A stretch of DNA of 64,000 nt, taken from Liolophura sinensis (lineage: Eukaryota > Mollusca > Polyplacophora > Chitonida > Chitonidae). The notes beneath the pieces were generated by a model. The model had not been told where the DNA came from. It did not search any database and saw only the letters and a program-made list of their open reading frames with translations. The stretch covers positions 14,145,501 through 14,209,500 of the forward strand of contig NC_088303.1 of the NCBI RefSeq assembly GCF_032854445.1, given 5' to 3'. Position numbers and translations under genes: made by a program. Numbering within the stretch: the stretch's first letter is position 1; each line of letters opens with the position of its first letter. Below are positions 35,904-48,182 of this stretch, in pieces.

Positions 35904-35979
35904 CTTTGATAGTCATCAAAGTTACGATTCATCCCATGTATAAGATTTCAGTCAATAAATTTCCCTAATATTCTTTGAT
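35904..35979. promoter_or_regulatory. inverted TCF-core pair plus third core
   Basis: CTTTGAT at 35904-35910 and ATCAAAG at 35915-35921 form a perfect inverted pair with a 4-bp spacer (AGTC). CTTTGAT follows at 35973-35979. Confidence 0.38.
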
Positions 35980-36451
35980 GGACCATTACTTCTTCAACTA
36001 TCACATGCTTCCATCAGATCAGCACATTTATGTATCCGATCTGTGTTAATTAGGCCGTTGTTCCATCAACCATATGGATATCTTTGTCAGTGAACCGCTG
36101 CGCATACAATTTCCTTCCCTAAAATAGATTTAAATCAACAACCATATCGTATTCGCTTTGTTCTTATTAAACTTATGCTTTTGTCATTTAACATCTTATG
36201 TCAAGTCATTATTGGGAAGTCATATATCTTTGTCATGCGTTTTCCTCGTCCATTTTCAGCCCTGTGTCTTAGTGACTTGACTGTGCTCGTACAACACCCT
36301 TTGAACGCTCTGTAGTTGTATGGTAATTACTCAGTTCGCTGAATCTCTCTTCTGTGTATAGTTTTAGTCTATTTTCTTTCGACCCTGGGTTTATATTTAT
36401 TCAATCTTCATACTAAACCAGTAGCTCATATGACTAGATATTGCAAAGCCT

Positions 36452-36536
36452 TGCTGGCTCGAGCGATTAAAGCACTAACTCGGTGCGATTGTCAGATCCC
36501 TTGGTAATGAGGTCGCGTGTTCGAATCCAACGCTGG
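36452..36536 (+). mobile_element. tRNA-like SINE head, second family
   Basis: CTGGCTCGAGCGATTAAAGC resembles an A box, and GTGTTCGAATCC at 36517-36528 is a near-perfect B box. The cloverleaf is not convincing, so a tRNA-derived SINE is more likely than a working tRNA. Confidence 0.5.
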
Positions 36537-38282
36537 CTGGTTCAAGTGCTGTTTTATATGAGAAATTTTACTGTGTTCCTGACGAAAGGAAGTATTTTAC
36601 TACATCCACCGATAAACATGGCCGTTGTCAATATAAATGAAAAATCATTGTGCAAGGAGTTGAATACCAATCAAATAAATAAATAGTCATTAACAGCTAG
36701 ATCTGTATCTCCATTCATTCAAAGGTTTAACGCGCACATACACATGGAGAGAAGGTCGCTGAAATCAATAATTTTCCCGAATCCATCATTCGACTTACTT
36801 CCGAGTCAAATGGCTCAATTAATTGTTTAGCTTATAATGAACTATAATGGCCACAATGAACTACGACATCATTGAGCTGAAATGATTGACAACATCAATT
36901 AATTCAATCCTACAGGGTAAACGGAAAAGATAAGTTAGTTATACCCCTGAAATGTTTTTCTCAGCGGACATCTATCAGGCTTTAGACATAATAGGCTATG
37001 GTATATAAGAAGTATAAATATACTCTTGTACACAGTTAAGTACTGATGGTATAGGATTCGTCCAGGTAGATGGTCTCTCGATGATTTGTACATACTATAT
37101 CACTATATTATGGATTACGAATTGATCTGGCTACAGAATATAGATCGAGTCTCTTTGACGTCACCGGAAAGAGACGACTACTTCTCTTAATATAAATGTC
37201 ATCAAACATTGCTATATATATGCATTTTTTCATGTAAGCTTCTTAGAAAAGTTGTGCGAAATGTCTTTTGCACACGTAAAAGCACAGGTTGTAGTGATTT
37301 GCAAATTCGTATTAGGTCATGTGTGTAACAGAGTGACTATCAATCTCATTTAGACAAGATATAGATACTGACAATACAGTATTTGAGATCATTTGGTCGG
37401 AAGGCGAGATCAAATCTTAATTTCGTTGAACTGAAATGGCTATAATAAAAGCCAGTCAAAACAAACCAGAAACGAAAATATATACTAAAAACAGCGTGTA
37501 CAGTTTAAATATAACCCATATAATTGGACGGGATGACAAAGGTTTTCAACCTGTTCTTCAAGCAAACACCCTTATTACGAAGACGAGTCATGTGTGAACA
37601 ACAATTCTCCGCCTCTGCCTGCAGGACTGCACGGACGTTTACCACAAACACAGCTCAGCAACAAAAACACCTTTTGTGGTCGAGACACTGGACACTCGCT
37701 CACCTGCGCCACGCGGAGAAAAGAAGTTTCCCTTTAATTTATTGCTTCAAAGAACGGAAACTATATAACATGTATACTCCGGTCAAGTGAGATTAGCTAT
37801 TTGCTCTAGTTATACAAGAAAGAAGTGTAAATCAGTTGTTATATAACTAGTGGTACAGTGCTGACGAAGTGGTGTACAAATGTACGACGGAGCCATCCCA
37901 TAAGATCACAGGTATATGTTTTATAGGTCAGTTTGATTGACCCTCAAGAGTGCGCAACCCATGCCGGAGTATCCTTACAGGGTCTTTTCACAACCATTTC
38001 AAAAAAATAAAATATTTTACGGCAGTCTGACGTAAAAGCCCATGCCAAAGCATATTAGGATCTAAACAATCGACTTTGTCTTGGTACATGTAAATCTTCC
38101 TAAATTTTTCAAAACTGATACGGAGAAAACGAATAAACTGTAAACTTGTAATGTTCCACGAGTCCATGAGTCAGTGAGGTTTGCTGGTCGTTCTTTCTTT
38201 TTTCGTATTTCACATGTATCTTTGGATTGCCCAGTTGTATAAATCATGCAGCCTTCCACCAATGCCGTCCCTGCTGTCCACC
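36537..38282. other. no gene seen
   Basis: AT-rich unique-looking sequence with homeodomain-type motifs (CAATTAATTG at about 36816). No repeat or exon recognised. Confidence 0.5.
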
Positions 38283-38456
38283 TCATGCTAGCTTCCCCTC
38301 CGTCTGTACGTGGGAAGGTCTGGCACCAACCTGTGGGTGGTCCTTGGTTTTCCCCGGGCTCTGCCCAGATTCCTTCCACCATAATGCTAGCGGACGTCGT
38401 ATAAGTAAAATATTCTTGAGTACGGCGTAAAACACAATCAAATAAATAAATAAATT
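38283..38456 (+). mobile_element. tRNA-derived SINE, body and tail
   Basis: TCATGCTAGCTTCCCCTCCG, GTACGTGGGAAGGTCTGGCA, CCCCGGGCTCTGCCC, CACCATAATGCTAGCGGACG, CGTATAAGTAAAATATTC and a tail of AATCAAATAAATAAATAAAT. In plus orientation; the head is missing. Confidence 0.9.
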
Positions 38457-38689
38457 AATATTGTACCTATTGGCTCCTCTGTAACAAGGGGCCCAGTTTT
38501 CTGAGAAAGTTAGTGGAGAACTGCCGTAACGGGGTCCTAACTCAAAACAAATGCATATGTCAGAAAAGGTCCTGTGTCGGGAACACGACAAATAAAACAA
38601 TTTTTCTTGACACTTGTCCAACGATACAGTGATATCAGTGATAACTTTCTTTACGGAAATGTTACAGCCTTCCCAGCTATCCTTGTTCT

Positions 38690-39412
38690 GTAAGGTGCTG
38701 ACTGAGGGTCCCACAACCTGCGGTGCTAACTGGAAGACGCATAACCGGCGATACTGTCGGGGAACCCATGACCTGCGGTACTGGGGGCCCCACGACCCTA
38801 GGTGTTAACGGTGACCCTACAGCACGCGGTACTAACTGTGACCCATATCTGCGATGCTGACTTGGAACCCCACGACCCGCGGTGCTATCTGGGAGCTGCA
38901 TCAACCGCTGTCCTGACCCTGAACCCCACGACCCGCGGTGCTATCTGGGAGCTGCATCAACCGCTGTCCTGACCCTGAACCCCACGACTCGCGGTGCATG
39001 CTAACTAGGAGCACTACAACCGGTGATGCGGATTTGGAACTCCACGACCCGAGGTGCGTGGCAACTGGGAGCACTACAACCGCTGATGCCGATTTGGAAC
39101 TCCACGACCCGAGGTGCATGGCAACTGGGAGCACTACAACCGCTGATGCGGAATTGGAACTTCACGACCTGAGGTGCATGGCCACTGGGAGCACTACAAC
39201 CGCTGATGCCGATTTGGAACTCCACGACCCGATGTGCTATCTGGGACCTGCATCAACCGCTGCCCTGACTCGGAACTCCACGACCCGAGGTGCATGGCAA
39301 CTGGGAGCACCACAACCGCTGATGCGGATTTGGAACTCTACGACCCGCGGTGTATGCCATCTGGGAGCACTACAACCGGCGATGCAGACTGAGTACCCCC
39401 ATCACCCGCGCC
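38690..39412. repeat. minisatellite, 56-60 bp units
   Basis: From 39001 the period is exactly 60 bp, with CAACTGGGAGCACTACAACC, GATTTGGAACTCCACGACCC and GAGGTGCATG in each unit. Upstream, 38882-38995 holds two nearly identical 56-bp units with GAGCTGCATCAACCGCTGTC. Further left the units decay but keep 'CACGACC-(T/C)GCGGT'. Mixed unit types return at 39238-39290. Open frames here (up to 160 codons, 20-residue period) follow from the period being a multiple of three. Confidence 0.92.
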
Positions 39413-39688
39413 ACTTGTAACTGGTGGCAAATGAATACTCCGAGGCCAGCGGGGTGACGTTTGCTCCACCCTCAAGTAAAATGTTAAGGACTGCATATAA
39501 GACGTTCATATATGTGTATACCTTGTACCTACCTTGTAAACATCAGTCTTCGATAATATAGCACAGGTTGTACAAGCAGACAAATCGAAACTGTAAAATA
39601 CCTGGACGATATGACTGTCTTTAGGCTTAGCCCTCTGTTTGGTTATTTACCTTTCGTATTCGTTTAGAACCCGATTGAGATCTTCGAC

Positions 39689-39940
39689 ATCAAAGTAGAC
39701 TGCCTTAATTAAGTCTTTCTAGATGCGTCAAATAAATAAAATATGTCAAAGACACTGACCGCTGTCTGTTGATCAGATCGATCCTATCTTCTAGACCAAG
39801 AGATAAAGTTTATCCGAACAGAGACATCAAAGGCCTGATCGATCAATAATTACTACTACAGATATATTGTTTTGAAATATTTATCCGCCTTGACCTTTCA
39901 TTGATCTCATTTGACTTTGTACTAATTAGACTCTAATTAG
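39689..39940. promoter_or_regulatory. TCF sites plus paired CTAATTAG
   Basis: ATCAAAG at 39689-39695 and ACATCAAAGGCC at 39824-39835 are followed by the homeodomain palindrome CTAATTAG at 39922-39929 and 39933-39940, one helical turn apart. Confidence 0.42.
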
Positions 39941-40439
39941 AAATTTGGCTTTCTACCGACAAGAATTATGCCGCCTCTCTTCGTCAAGCCATCCATCTGG
40001 CGTCTCGCTGCCGAAGGAAAGAAAAAACGTATCTGAAACTTTTGAAATTGGTTAATGTAAAAGGATCGCCTTTTGATGTGTCAGAACAAACTGATGAAAC
40101 ATTTTTATGTGATTACGAGCGGAATCATGTTCAACATGCGCACGTAAGCGCCAGAAATCAGGCGAAAGGAGCTGATCTTGTTTAGAGTGATATCTAGGAT
40201 TCGCCAAAGCAAGAGTCGTCTTAATGGCAGCAATATAAAAATGGTAGCGGAAAATGCTTTTAATCTTGAAATGTTTGTAACCATAAAGTGAACACTGTGA
40301 ATATCTGTTGATCAGTTTAGTGCCAGTTAAAGCCGAAATCTGACATGCTGTGGATTGCTGGCTGGTGCTGATGTGAACAGGCGATAACAGCAGCCTACAT
40401 TAACTGCTAGAGCTGATTGCCCCACAAAGAGAATATCGG

Positions 40440-40604
40440 CTTTGATCTCGGCTAATATTCATGTACTAAGATTATACTTCAAACGCCGGGTTTGCGTCCT
40501 CCCCAACTACGCTATCTAATGCTTCTCTTAGCTTCCGGAACCATATGAATAGTAATATTCGTGGATCATTTGAACAGTGTGATGCCCCCTGCCTGACATC
40601 AAAG
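40440..40604. promoter_or_regulatory. two TCF-type cores
   Basis: CTTTGATCTC at 40440-40449 (GAGATCAAAG on the minus strand) and ATCAAAG at 40598-40604, facing each other in a block also holding TTTGGCGGC at 40673. Confidence 0.33.
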
Positions 40605-42729
40605 CCGCATTGAACAGACTAGGATAATGCAGTTTCCCGCATTTCAAAGGCTCGATAAAACTTATTGTCCCTTTGGCGGCATTGCTTTCTAACGTGCAAT
40701 CCAGGCAAGTAACTTTGACATTGGAAACATCAAATGTCTACCTTGGATTACAAAGGCGTTTTGACCATAACGAGCTTATTTACACACTAGCTTGACGCTA
40801 GAAGATCTTGTCATCTCCATTGTCTCACAGATAAATCGCGTCCTCTTCAGATCTCTTCCTCTGTTCTCTCCAATCTTTCTCCACTCGAAACAGTCGTTTG
40901 ACATTTGTTTGATCAGCTCCTCTTCGGCCAAAACATCACTCGACTGATTGATCTTATTGATTTCGCTGAAATCTGCTACAGACTGTCTTTTGTCCAATCC
41001 CAGGTCCCAATGGTATTGTTTTTTAATAGCGCTGATTCGATATAAAGGCTAATAGAAATGCATATCTGTATGGAGACCTGTTTCCTCGTTTCAGTGACAG
41101 AATTCAGCAGAACCGTTTTGGAATTGCCAGTTAACTTCTGAAAATCAATTTTCAAGAGCACTATAATTATGACAGGTGGGTTTCAGAACGCGACCATTCA
41201 GTCATGATGTTCACGGACAATCTTGCGACGCGGCTTCCATCCACTCCTTCTCCACAGGCGACCCCAACCCCCACACCCACACACGGCTTCCCCAGTATGT
41301 TATTATTTATTAGGGGTCTTCATCCAGTTTGTCGGCTGACGGGGGCAGGTGCAGGTAACTAGTCACGGCGACTGTAATAGTCTAGCACACATGTTGACTA
41401 CCTGGATGCCCAGCTAAGTGCTGTGTCCAGCAAAGGACAGGAAGCATCCCCGTGGCAGAGCGTCGACGGGGCAGAAAAACGCCTTTATACGATGTTCCTG
41501 CGAGATTTTAGCTGTGAAACAGGAACGGTCAAATTACCGAGTGGGACGCTATGTCCATCGTTTTGCATTAGCCTTCAGCTGACTGCCATTAGTGTAACTA
41601 ACAAAAGGCTAGTCACTGTTACCCTCTCAGGTGCGTAGAAGATGAAAGGCTGATTGAGCAGGTTTTGTGGTCAGGTGAACAGATGCGCTGGGTTAAGAGC
41701 CGGACATCACCTCCCTGGCTTTACAGGACTTGTGCTTCCGGAAAACTGACCTTTCCCACAAAAGCACCATTCCGCGAAATCACTCGGCGAGATAAGAGCT
41801 TCCCTACCGACCCCAAATCACCCGCTACACTCTCTCCATTCCAATGGAAACCTCTTACATTCACCAGATTCCTATCCAACTGTTGTATTTACCTTTGTGA
41901 TTAGCTTTTAATGACAATAACACGTTTTTGTAAGCACCATAATTGAAGACTTGGAATTGCCAGCATAATATTAGCAACAAGATTATAACTAACTGATGTG
42001 CCACATATAACGTATATCTAATGTTTGGCACCAATAGACAAGGAGTCTAATGGAATCATATCCCAGGGTCAGTGAACATTATCTGACTTTACCCCAGTTA
42101 AACCCCATTCCTCCGGGCTGAAATACAAATTCCATTTCAAGTGTATGTGCCTTAGCCGACATTCATACACCAATTGTCATTCAAGGTGGAAGTTCCATGT
42201 GAGTAATCAAAAGAGCATTCTCCAAAACAAAGTTAAAAGTTACACTAGTGTATGAAAAGATCACAATGGAGACATATTAAGAGAATCACTCCTAAACTAC
42301 CAAAGACACAAGAAATGCTCTATGTATTCAACTTCAAGCAGTATCCAAATCGTGAACCATACTAGTATTTAAGTTATTCTAATCTAAAGTATGTGTCTGT
42401 GTTGAATAATAGCAGTGTACAGAGTATAGAAATACCAGATGGATTGGTCCTTATGTCGCGCGTGTAATTCTAGGTCCAGTTCTTCAGTGAAACCTTTTGA
42501 GTTTTTAAGAATCAATATACACTTGACAACTGATGTTTTTTAAGTGCACAGCAGTACTTTTACAAAATTATTGAAATTTTTTACAGAACCTCCATTCAGA
42601 GCGTTGCAACGAGCTCGCTGATGCTATTTATTGACCCCACAATAAACCCAGTTTTGGAGATATAGTACGCTCTCTGGAACCCAGTTTTGTTTTATCTATG
42701 TGAGGGATAGCTACCATTAAAATAATTTC
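40605..42729. other. no gene seen
   Basis: Unique-looking sequence, locally less AT-rich around 41.2-41.9 kb. Open frames there (71-79 codons) start at non-ATG codons or are isolated. No exon with matching splice sites and a recognisable product was found. Confidence 0.5.
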
Positions 42730-42833
42730 GTTTATTTATTTATTTGATTGGTGTTTTACTCCGTACTCACGAATATTTCACTTATACGACAGCGGCCAGC
42801 ATTATGGTGGGAGGGAGCCGGGCAGAGCCCGGA
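42730..42833 (-). mobile_element. SINE 3' half
   Basis: TTTATTTATTTATTTGATTG, GTGTTTTACTCCGTACTCAC, AATATTTCACTTATACGACA, GCGGCCAGCATTATGGTGGG and GGGCAGAGCCCGG: well-preserved tail and body, cut after the GC-rich hairpin. Confidence 0.9.
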
Positions 42834-43736
42834 TGTAATTTCTTTTAGGAAAGGATTGGTGCTTTTTTACATGGTTTCTTCAGAGTTCATATCGCCATGG
42901 AATACCTGGACACTAGCACCTATTGTTGCCGCTTTTAACATGTCTAGGATAGGAGTTCAAAACTTAAGCACTCTGTCCAATCTTGCCTCGTAATTTAGGC
43001 ATCTATGTTCTCGTGTGACCCGATGGAGTTATCCATTATGACTCTCACACCTGTTCATACTCACCAACATATTATCCTTCAGCTGGCAGCTGGGACTTTC
43101 AAGAACTGAAGGGCGGAAATGTGCCATAACCCCCGTGTTACGCACGGGTAGTTACATGCTGGAGACCTTCTCGAGAAAGAGTGTTGGGAAGTGAGTTCAC
43201 AACAAGCGACATGTATGGATTCGATGCTGATGAAATCGCGCTCAGGCACCAGGTAACCTTGAAGACATTTGTCATTTCAATCAGAACGGTTGGCTTCACA
43301 GTAACATGTTCATGCAGCTATTTCTTTAGCATCTCGATTAATTCTACACAGTTTGCTATCAACAGAATGGCTTCACCCATCAAAATTGAATGCTTTAGTA
43401 TGAGAAAGTGGAAATTGTCAAACAGAATTGTTCAAAAGCTGCTCAAATTTTATCGTGGTTTGAACTTTCTACATTTCTCATGGTGTATAACTATTTTCAG
43501 TAAGTATTCCCCTCTTGTATTATTTCTGTTGCTGTACATCATATTCAAGAACAGATATATCAGCCTTGGACATAAAAGTTCTAGACTGCCTTACTCTCAT
43601 TCTCTGTATGGCTCATGGAGCTCGTTGGAGCGTGTGTGCATATGCATGCCACTTGTCTTCCAACAATATGGCATACAAGTCTCCACGTCACACGTGGGAA
43701 AACTGCTAGTGGTTAATTTACACCAAGCACTCGGGT

Positions 43737-43750
43737 CCCCCCCCCCCCCC
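43737..43750. repeat. poly-C run
   Basis: Fourteen consecutive C. Confidence 0.93.
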
Positions 43751-43857
43751 TCCATTATGGAAAAATCACCACCATCGTTAAATATGTCATTAAGTAACAC
43801 CTAAAATAAATGAAATAATAAAATTAAATAGAAAGATGTATTGAGGATTGTGCATTC

Positions 43858-43878
43858 GCTTTCTTTCTTTCTTTCTTT
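43858..43878. repeat. (TTTC)5 microsatellite at a SINE tail
   Basis: Five TTTC units immediately before the SINE tail at 43880. Confidence 0.9.
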
Positions 43879-43879
43879 T

Positions 43880-44028
43880 ATATATTTATTTATTTGATTA
43901 ATGTTTTACGCCGTATTCAAGAATATTTAAATTAGGCCCTGTACGACGGCGGCCAGCATTATTGTGTGAAGAGCCCGGGGGAAACCAACGGAAATTCGCA
44001 GGTTGCTGACAGACCTTCCCACGTACGG
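43880..44028 (-). mobile_element. tRNA-derived SINE, body and tail
   Basis: ATATTTATTTATTTGATTAA, TTTTACGCCGTATTCAAGAA, ACGACGGCGGCCAGCATTAT, GAGCCCGGGGGAAACC and GGTTGCTGACAGACCTTCCC, ending at ACGTACGG. The head is absent. Confidence 0.9.
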
Positions 44029-44108
44029 TGTTTCTCATTCTTTATAAGCTGTGTGAAAAGCAAACATATGTTTATATTTTCAACAAAGTCTCCATTATAA
44101 TTCCCGTG

Positions 44109-44219
44109 AGGTCTCTCGTGGTCAGATGGCTAAAGCTCTGGTTTCCTACTGGGAAGCACGGATGCTGTCTGCGACTGTCAAGCCCTTCATCAATGAGCTG
44201 GTGAGTTCAGTTCCAGCTT
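44109..44219 (+). mobile_element. tRNA-like SINE head, second family
   Basis: CGTGGTCAGATGGCTAAAGC is A-box-like and GTGAGTTCAGTTCCAGC at about 44201-44217 is B-box-like but degenerate. The spacing is longer than in a tRNA. Confidence 0.45.
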
Positions 44220-47200
44220 CAGTTATTTCTTTAAACCATATGGCTTGTCAGGTAACTGGCTGAGGTTTACTCCTATTAATTCCAGGTATAAACCGCGTAA
44301 GTAAAAATAAGTAAAAATACAATTTAAACACCAACTAAAATAAGTCAACACATTGCTATATATTATTGTTATAAAAAAAAAACGTGTAGAACCATGGGAG
44401 ACCACACGAAGTATGAAGTCTACTTTTCATCTGGGTTTCATCACATCAACGTCCATGTTAGCGCATTGTTAGTACAATGTCAACATTATTAAATTCGTTT
44501 GGTTTAACTGAGTGGATATCAGGCTGCCACATATTTAGTCCGTCGCACGGGGAAGACAAGATAAGCTTGTATAATGTAACCGTTTGGTATACAAATACAG
44601 TGTGTATTTGTGCGTAAATTGTCACGACAAGGCTTATAATGGCATACTCTAACGATTTATGCATGTTGGCACACACTTCTTCAAAATGTCTGGATGAATT
44701 CGTCTGAAATGCCTTTTGTCTCAAATGCTTATAAAATAGCTTATAAATCGTCTTGGTTCGATTCACCTTCTTTTATTAAGATTACTGGTTGGAAAATAAC
44801 CTTGTCCTGTTTCTCCTGGCTTCGCCCTCCTGTCATCAGTGTTTCCCGCATTGTTGGCACTTAATTAATTGCGGCTTAAGGATTACTTGACGGGACGGGT
44901 CTGGGCTCCTGTAAGACGGGCTGGGTCAAAGCTAATGAACGAGTCAACATCAAACAACTATACCGCGGCACAACGTCCACCGCAATTATCTCACCCTACC
45001 CGGGCCTTTGGAAACCGTTACCGAGCTGAATATTGAAATAATTCATAATCGGATTCACATCGTCTGATTTCCTGACATAAAGTCCAATTATATTTCCAGT
45101 TCATGTTGCAACCTGGTTTGTAATTATCCTATTTAGGGGTAGGACTTGATCGATAACACTAGTAAACCATGTGCTCCATGACGCATCCGAATTTATCGTG
45201 ATTTATGTTAACAAACTATCGTCCAGTCAGCAGAAAAAAAGAATCTCGCAGCAGATGCTCAAAATGTACATACCTCCCATTGCTGATCTGCCAATACGAT
45301 CAATACGCTATTGCAGGTATTCAACAGGCTTATTCGACAGTGAAAGATTGACACTTATATCTGCGAGATGTAAACACACATGACGGGAATTTTTACACAA
45401 CGACACTCCGGTGTATCTCTCGTTAACATTTCATAGTTTTCAATTATCTGTTGTTAAGCAATTTTTGCCTTTGTGTTATTTTTTAAATTAGAGAGAATCA
45501 ACGACAAGTCGTCCCTGAGACACACAAAAGGGACTAAAATTAAAACAAAGTCTTTAATTTCGTTTCCCCAGCCCCTGGAAATTAGTCTGGCAATAAATAT
45601 TTCGACGGAACAGCAAGTAATGTTTCTGTTTCTCGTGACAAAAATGTTCCTAGACTGACATATCCACCAAGAGAAGAGCGTTCTGTATTCTTGTCATTTT
45701 TATGTATGTTTGAATTTCCGATGTAAGGTCAGCTTCAGAATAGAATTTTGCTGTAACTTGCTGATAATTGCATGTTCTTCAAACGCGGTTTCTTTGTGGC
45801 AATAAGCACCGATCAATCAGAGGATCTGCAAGCCTTCAGGGTTGAATCTTCTTGCAAACAACTGAATGTTGTGTAGCCACTGTTTACAAAGAAGTATTTT
45901 TCCTTAGGAGCCAGAATACTAAAAAACTTTTTTTCAGAGTTACCTCAAATTCCTGAAAACTGTAAACACTAAACACTCAGCCATTTCGTCAAACACTTGT
46001 AATATGCCAGCTTCCACTCGATAATTTTGATCTTTTCCATCTTGTTTTTAAACAATTGAAGTACTTTGATTGGTTTGTGCTTCTTATTCCTGAGTTACGC
46101 TTTTCAATATGGCTGCGTGGAACTTTAAAATAAAATCCACTCGGAAATGAGACAAGAGCTGGTGCACATACATGCTATGACATCAGATCTTTACATCTGT
46201 AAAGACATGGCGACAGATCGAACCGACCCTAATTAACCCCAGTCAGCCTGGGGGCGATTGTACAGATTGACGTTCTGTGCGTTGAGACTCGTGCCAGCTA
46301 CAACTCTAATGGCTTAATACGGTCCACGAAGTGGCTTCAAAGAGAATACGGAGATAGCTTCTGAAATAGCCTATCGCTACATGAAAAGACATACTTGACA
46401 AATAAGTACAAAAGACTTCAAAAGCCGGAAAACGTCGTGGTTAATATGTAATGGCCTATTATTGACACAAAACGACATACAGAAGGTGTTTAGATAGTTG
46501 ATGTGTCTGGCTTACAATGCCCAGAAGAGTTAGCGCGACCAAAATGTGGCCATATATAGCACAGAGTTGGGACTGGTTCATTATAGCCTCGCAGATCATG
46601 GCGTGAAAGTTGAACACGCTAACTGAATGGAAATTTTGGAACAAAACCATAAAGATGAAAGGAAATTTAATATTCAGCCCCAAAATTGACGATTTAATCT
46701 GGAACGGGAACGTGTTATGGTGCTCTTCTCCACCGGTCACTGTAATACCGATTTAATTCAGCAGAACTCGCTACTGAGAACCGTTATCCTATTTACATGA
46801 ATGCGCTACAAAACTGTCACGACTTGCATATAGAGTTAAGTGATAAATGTCAGATATGGCCAAAGACTTAAGTCACTTTCAGTCTCAGATCAACATCTGC
46901 ACGCCGATCTTGTTCTTAAATCACGACCATTTAACCTCACATTTTATGCGGGTGACTGATAAGTGTCAACCTACGCACATTCCATTTCCAGAGACGTAAT
47001 TCAATCCTTCAGCCCCATTAAGGTTATCTCCTTGATACAAACAAACAATGATGAAATTTGATTTGTGGAATGAACGACTGATTCTGGCTTATCGCTACCT
47101 CAGTTATTTGTCAATGGCATACAGGCATAAGAGGTCACATTGTGATTTGATTCGCAATCAATGTTCACCAAATCGTATGTTCAGGCCAAGGCATTTTAAC

Positions 47201-48182
47201 TCTTACATTAATTTAATTCTTTATTTGTTTACTGAGGATATCCCACAACCCATGGGTCACTAGGGGGTCTCCTCAAACTTATATACATCATACATTTATA
47301 TAATCAAAACTTGATAGTGAAGAATAACATATTTACAATACACATAGGCTTACATTTTGTAAGTAGCTACAATGGATAGCGTTTGTTTATCAAGGCTAAG
47401 ATGGCTGAATTATTGACGCTGGATTACGCCAATGGCACTTAATTCCTTGTGTCCCAGTCGCAATATTTTGAAAATTGGTGCAAGGAGCAGAACAGCTTTC
47501 ATTCACATTATTTCGGCTAATTTTTATGACACTCTCACCTATTTGACAATTTGTGGCAAAAAACCCAAAATAATAAGTTCCTATGCGGGAGGGGAAAGGA
47601 GAGGGAGGATGACATGCGGGAGGGGACAAGAAATTAGGAATCTAGTGTGACTGGCATTAACGGCCTTATAGTCGCAACAATAAGGTTGCTGAAATCGTGA
47701 CAAGGTAAATGAGACAAGTGAATTGTCTTAACTATTGAAAGATTGAATATGAGCATGTGGGTAATCTACAGTCTTGGTGAACTGTAGATACATGTATATC
47801 TGATCTGCTCTTAAGTATCTCTGACTGGCTCCCTGTTTTATGTTGTCACTGAACTTTGAGAGTATCAGATACAAGAATATAATACGTGACAGGATCTGTA
47901 GATTTTGAGAGCAACTTTTTCTGGAGGCTTATCCTCAATCCAATGAACTTTCAAAATGGCGATCCTTGACCTTCATCCCACGTCTCTGATCTCCACTCGA
48001 CAATTTCCGGTGACAACGAAAGAATTCCGTTTGTGTTTTATATAGATCTATGCTCTCTCTGGATCTTGTCGAGTAGCAACCATGGAAATCGGGTCAAGGT
48101 CAAGGGGCTTCATATGTTTGAAGTCGCACTCCGCCCAAGTTGGGTATGAGTTGGGAATATTAGTCTCACACGGAATAAAACA
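44220..48182. other. no gene seen
   Basis: Mostly AT-rich unique sequence. 44.85-45.06 kb is a denser block with TTAATTAATTGCGGC, GGGTCAAAGCTAATGA and CCGCAATTA motifs that may be regulatory. One ATCAAAG (minus) lies at 46064-46070. Confidence 0.5.

Noticed and set aside
36452-36536. Functional tRNA gene
   Set aside because: A and B boxes are present but I cannot draw a full acceptor stem and anticodon arm, so a SINE head is the better reading.
38938-39420. 160-codon frame with 20-residue repeats
   Set aside because: Explained by the 60-bp minisatellite; the repeat frame shifts where unit length changes, and the opposite strand is also open.
16403-40680. Drosophila-type TCF helper sites (GCCGCCR)
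   Set aside because: Matches outside SINE bodies (for example 16403, 31605 and 40674, with another at 35656) are few and not within the tens of bases of TCF sites seen in fly enhancers.
43181-43804. 207-codon open frame, the longest in the window
   Set aside because: It starts with GTG, has no recognisable domain, is followed by a poly-C run and SINE, and its composition looks like chance. The first codons before a CAG|GTAACC could be an exon, but no upstream acceptor or product supports it.
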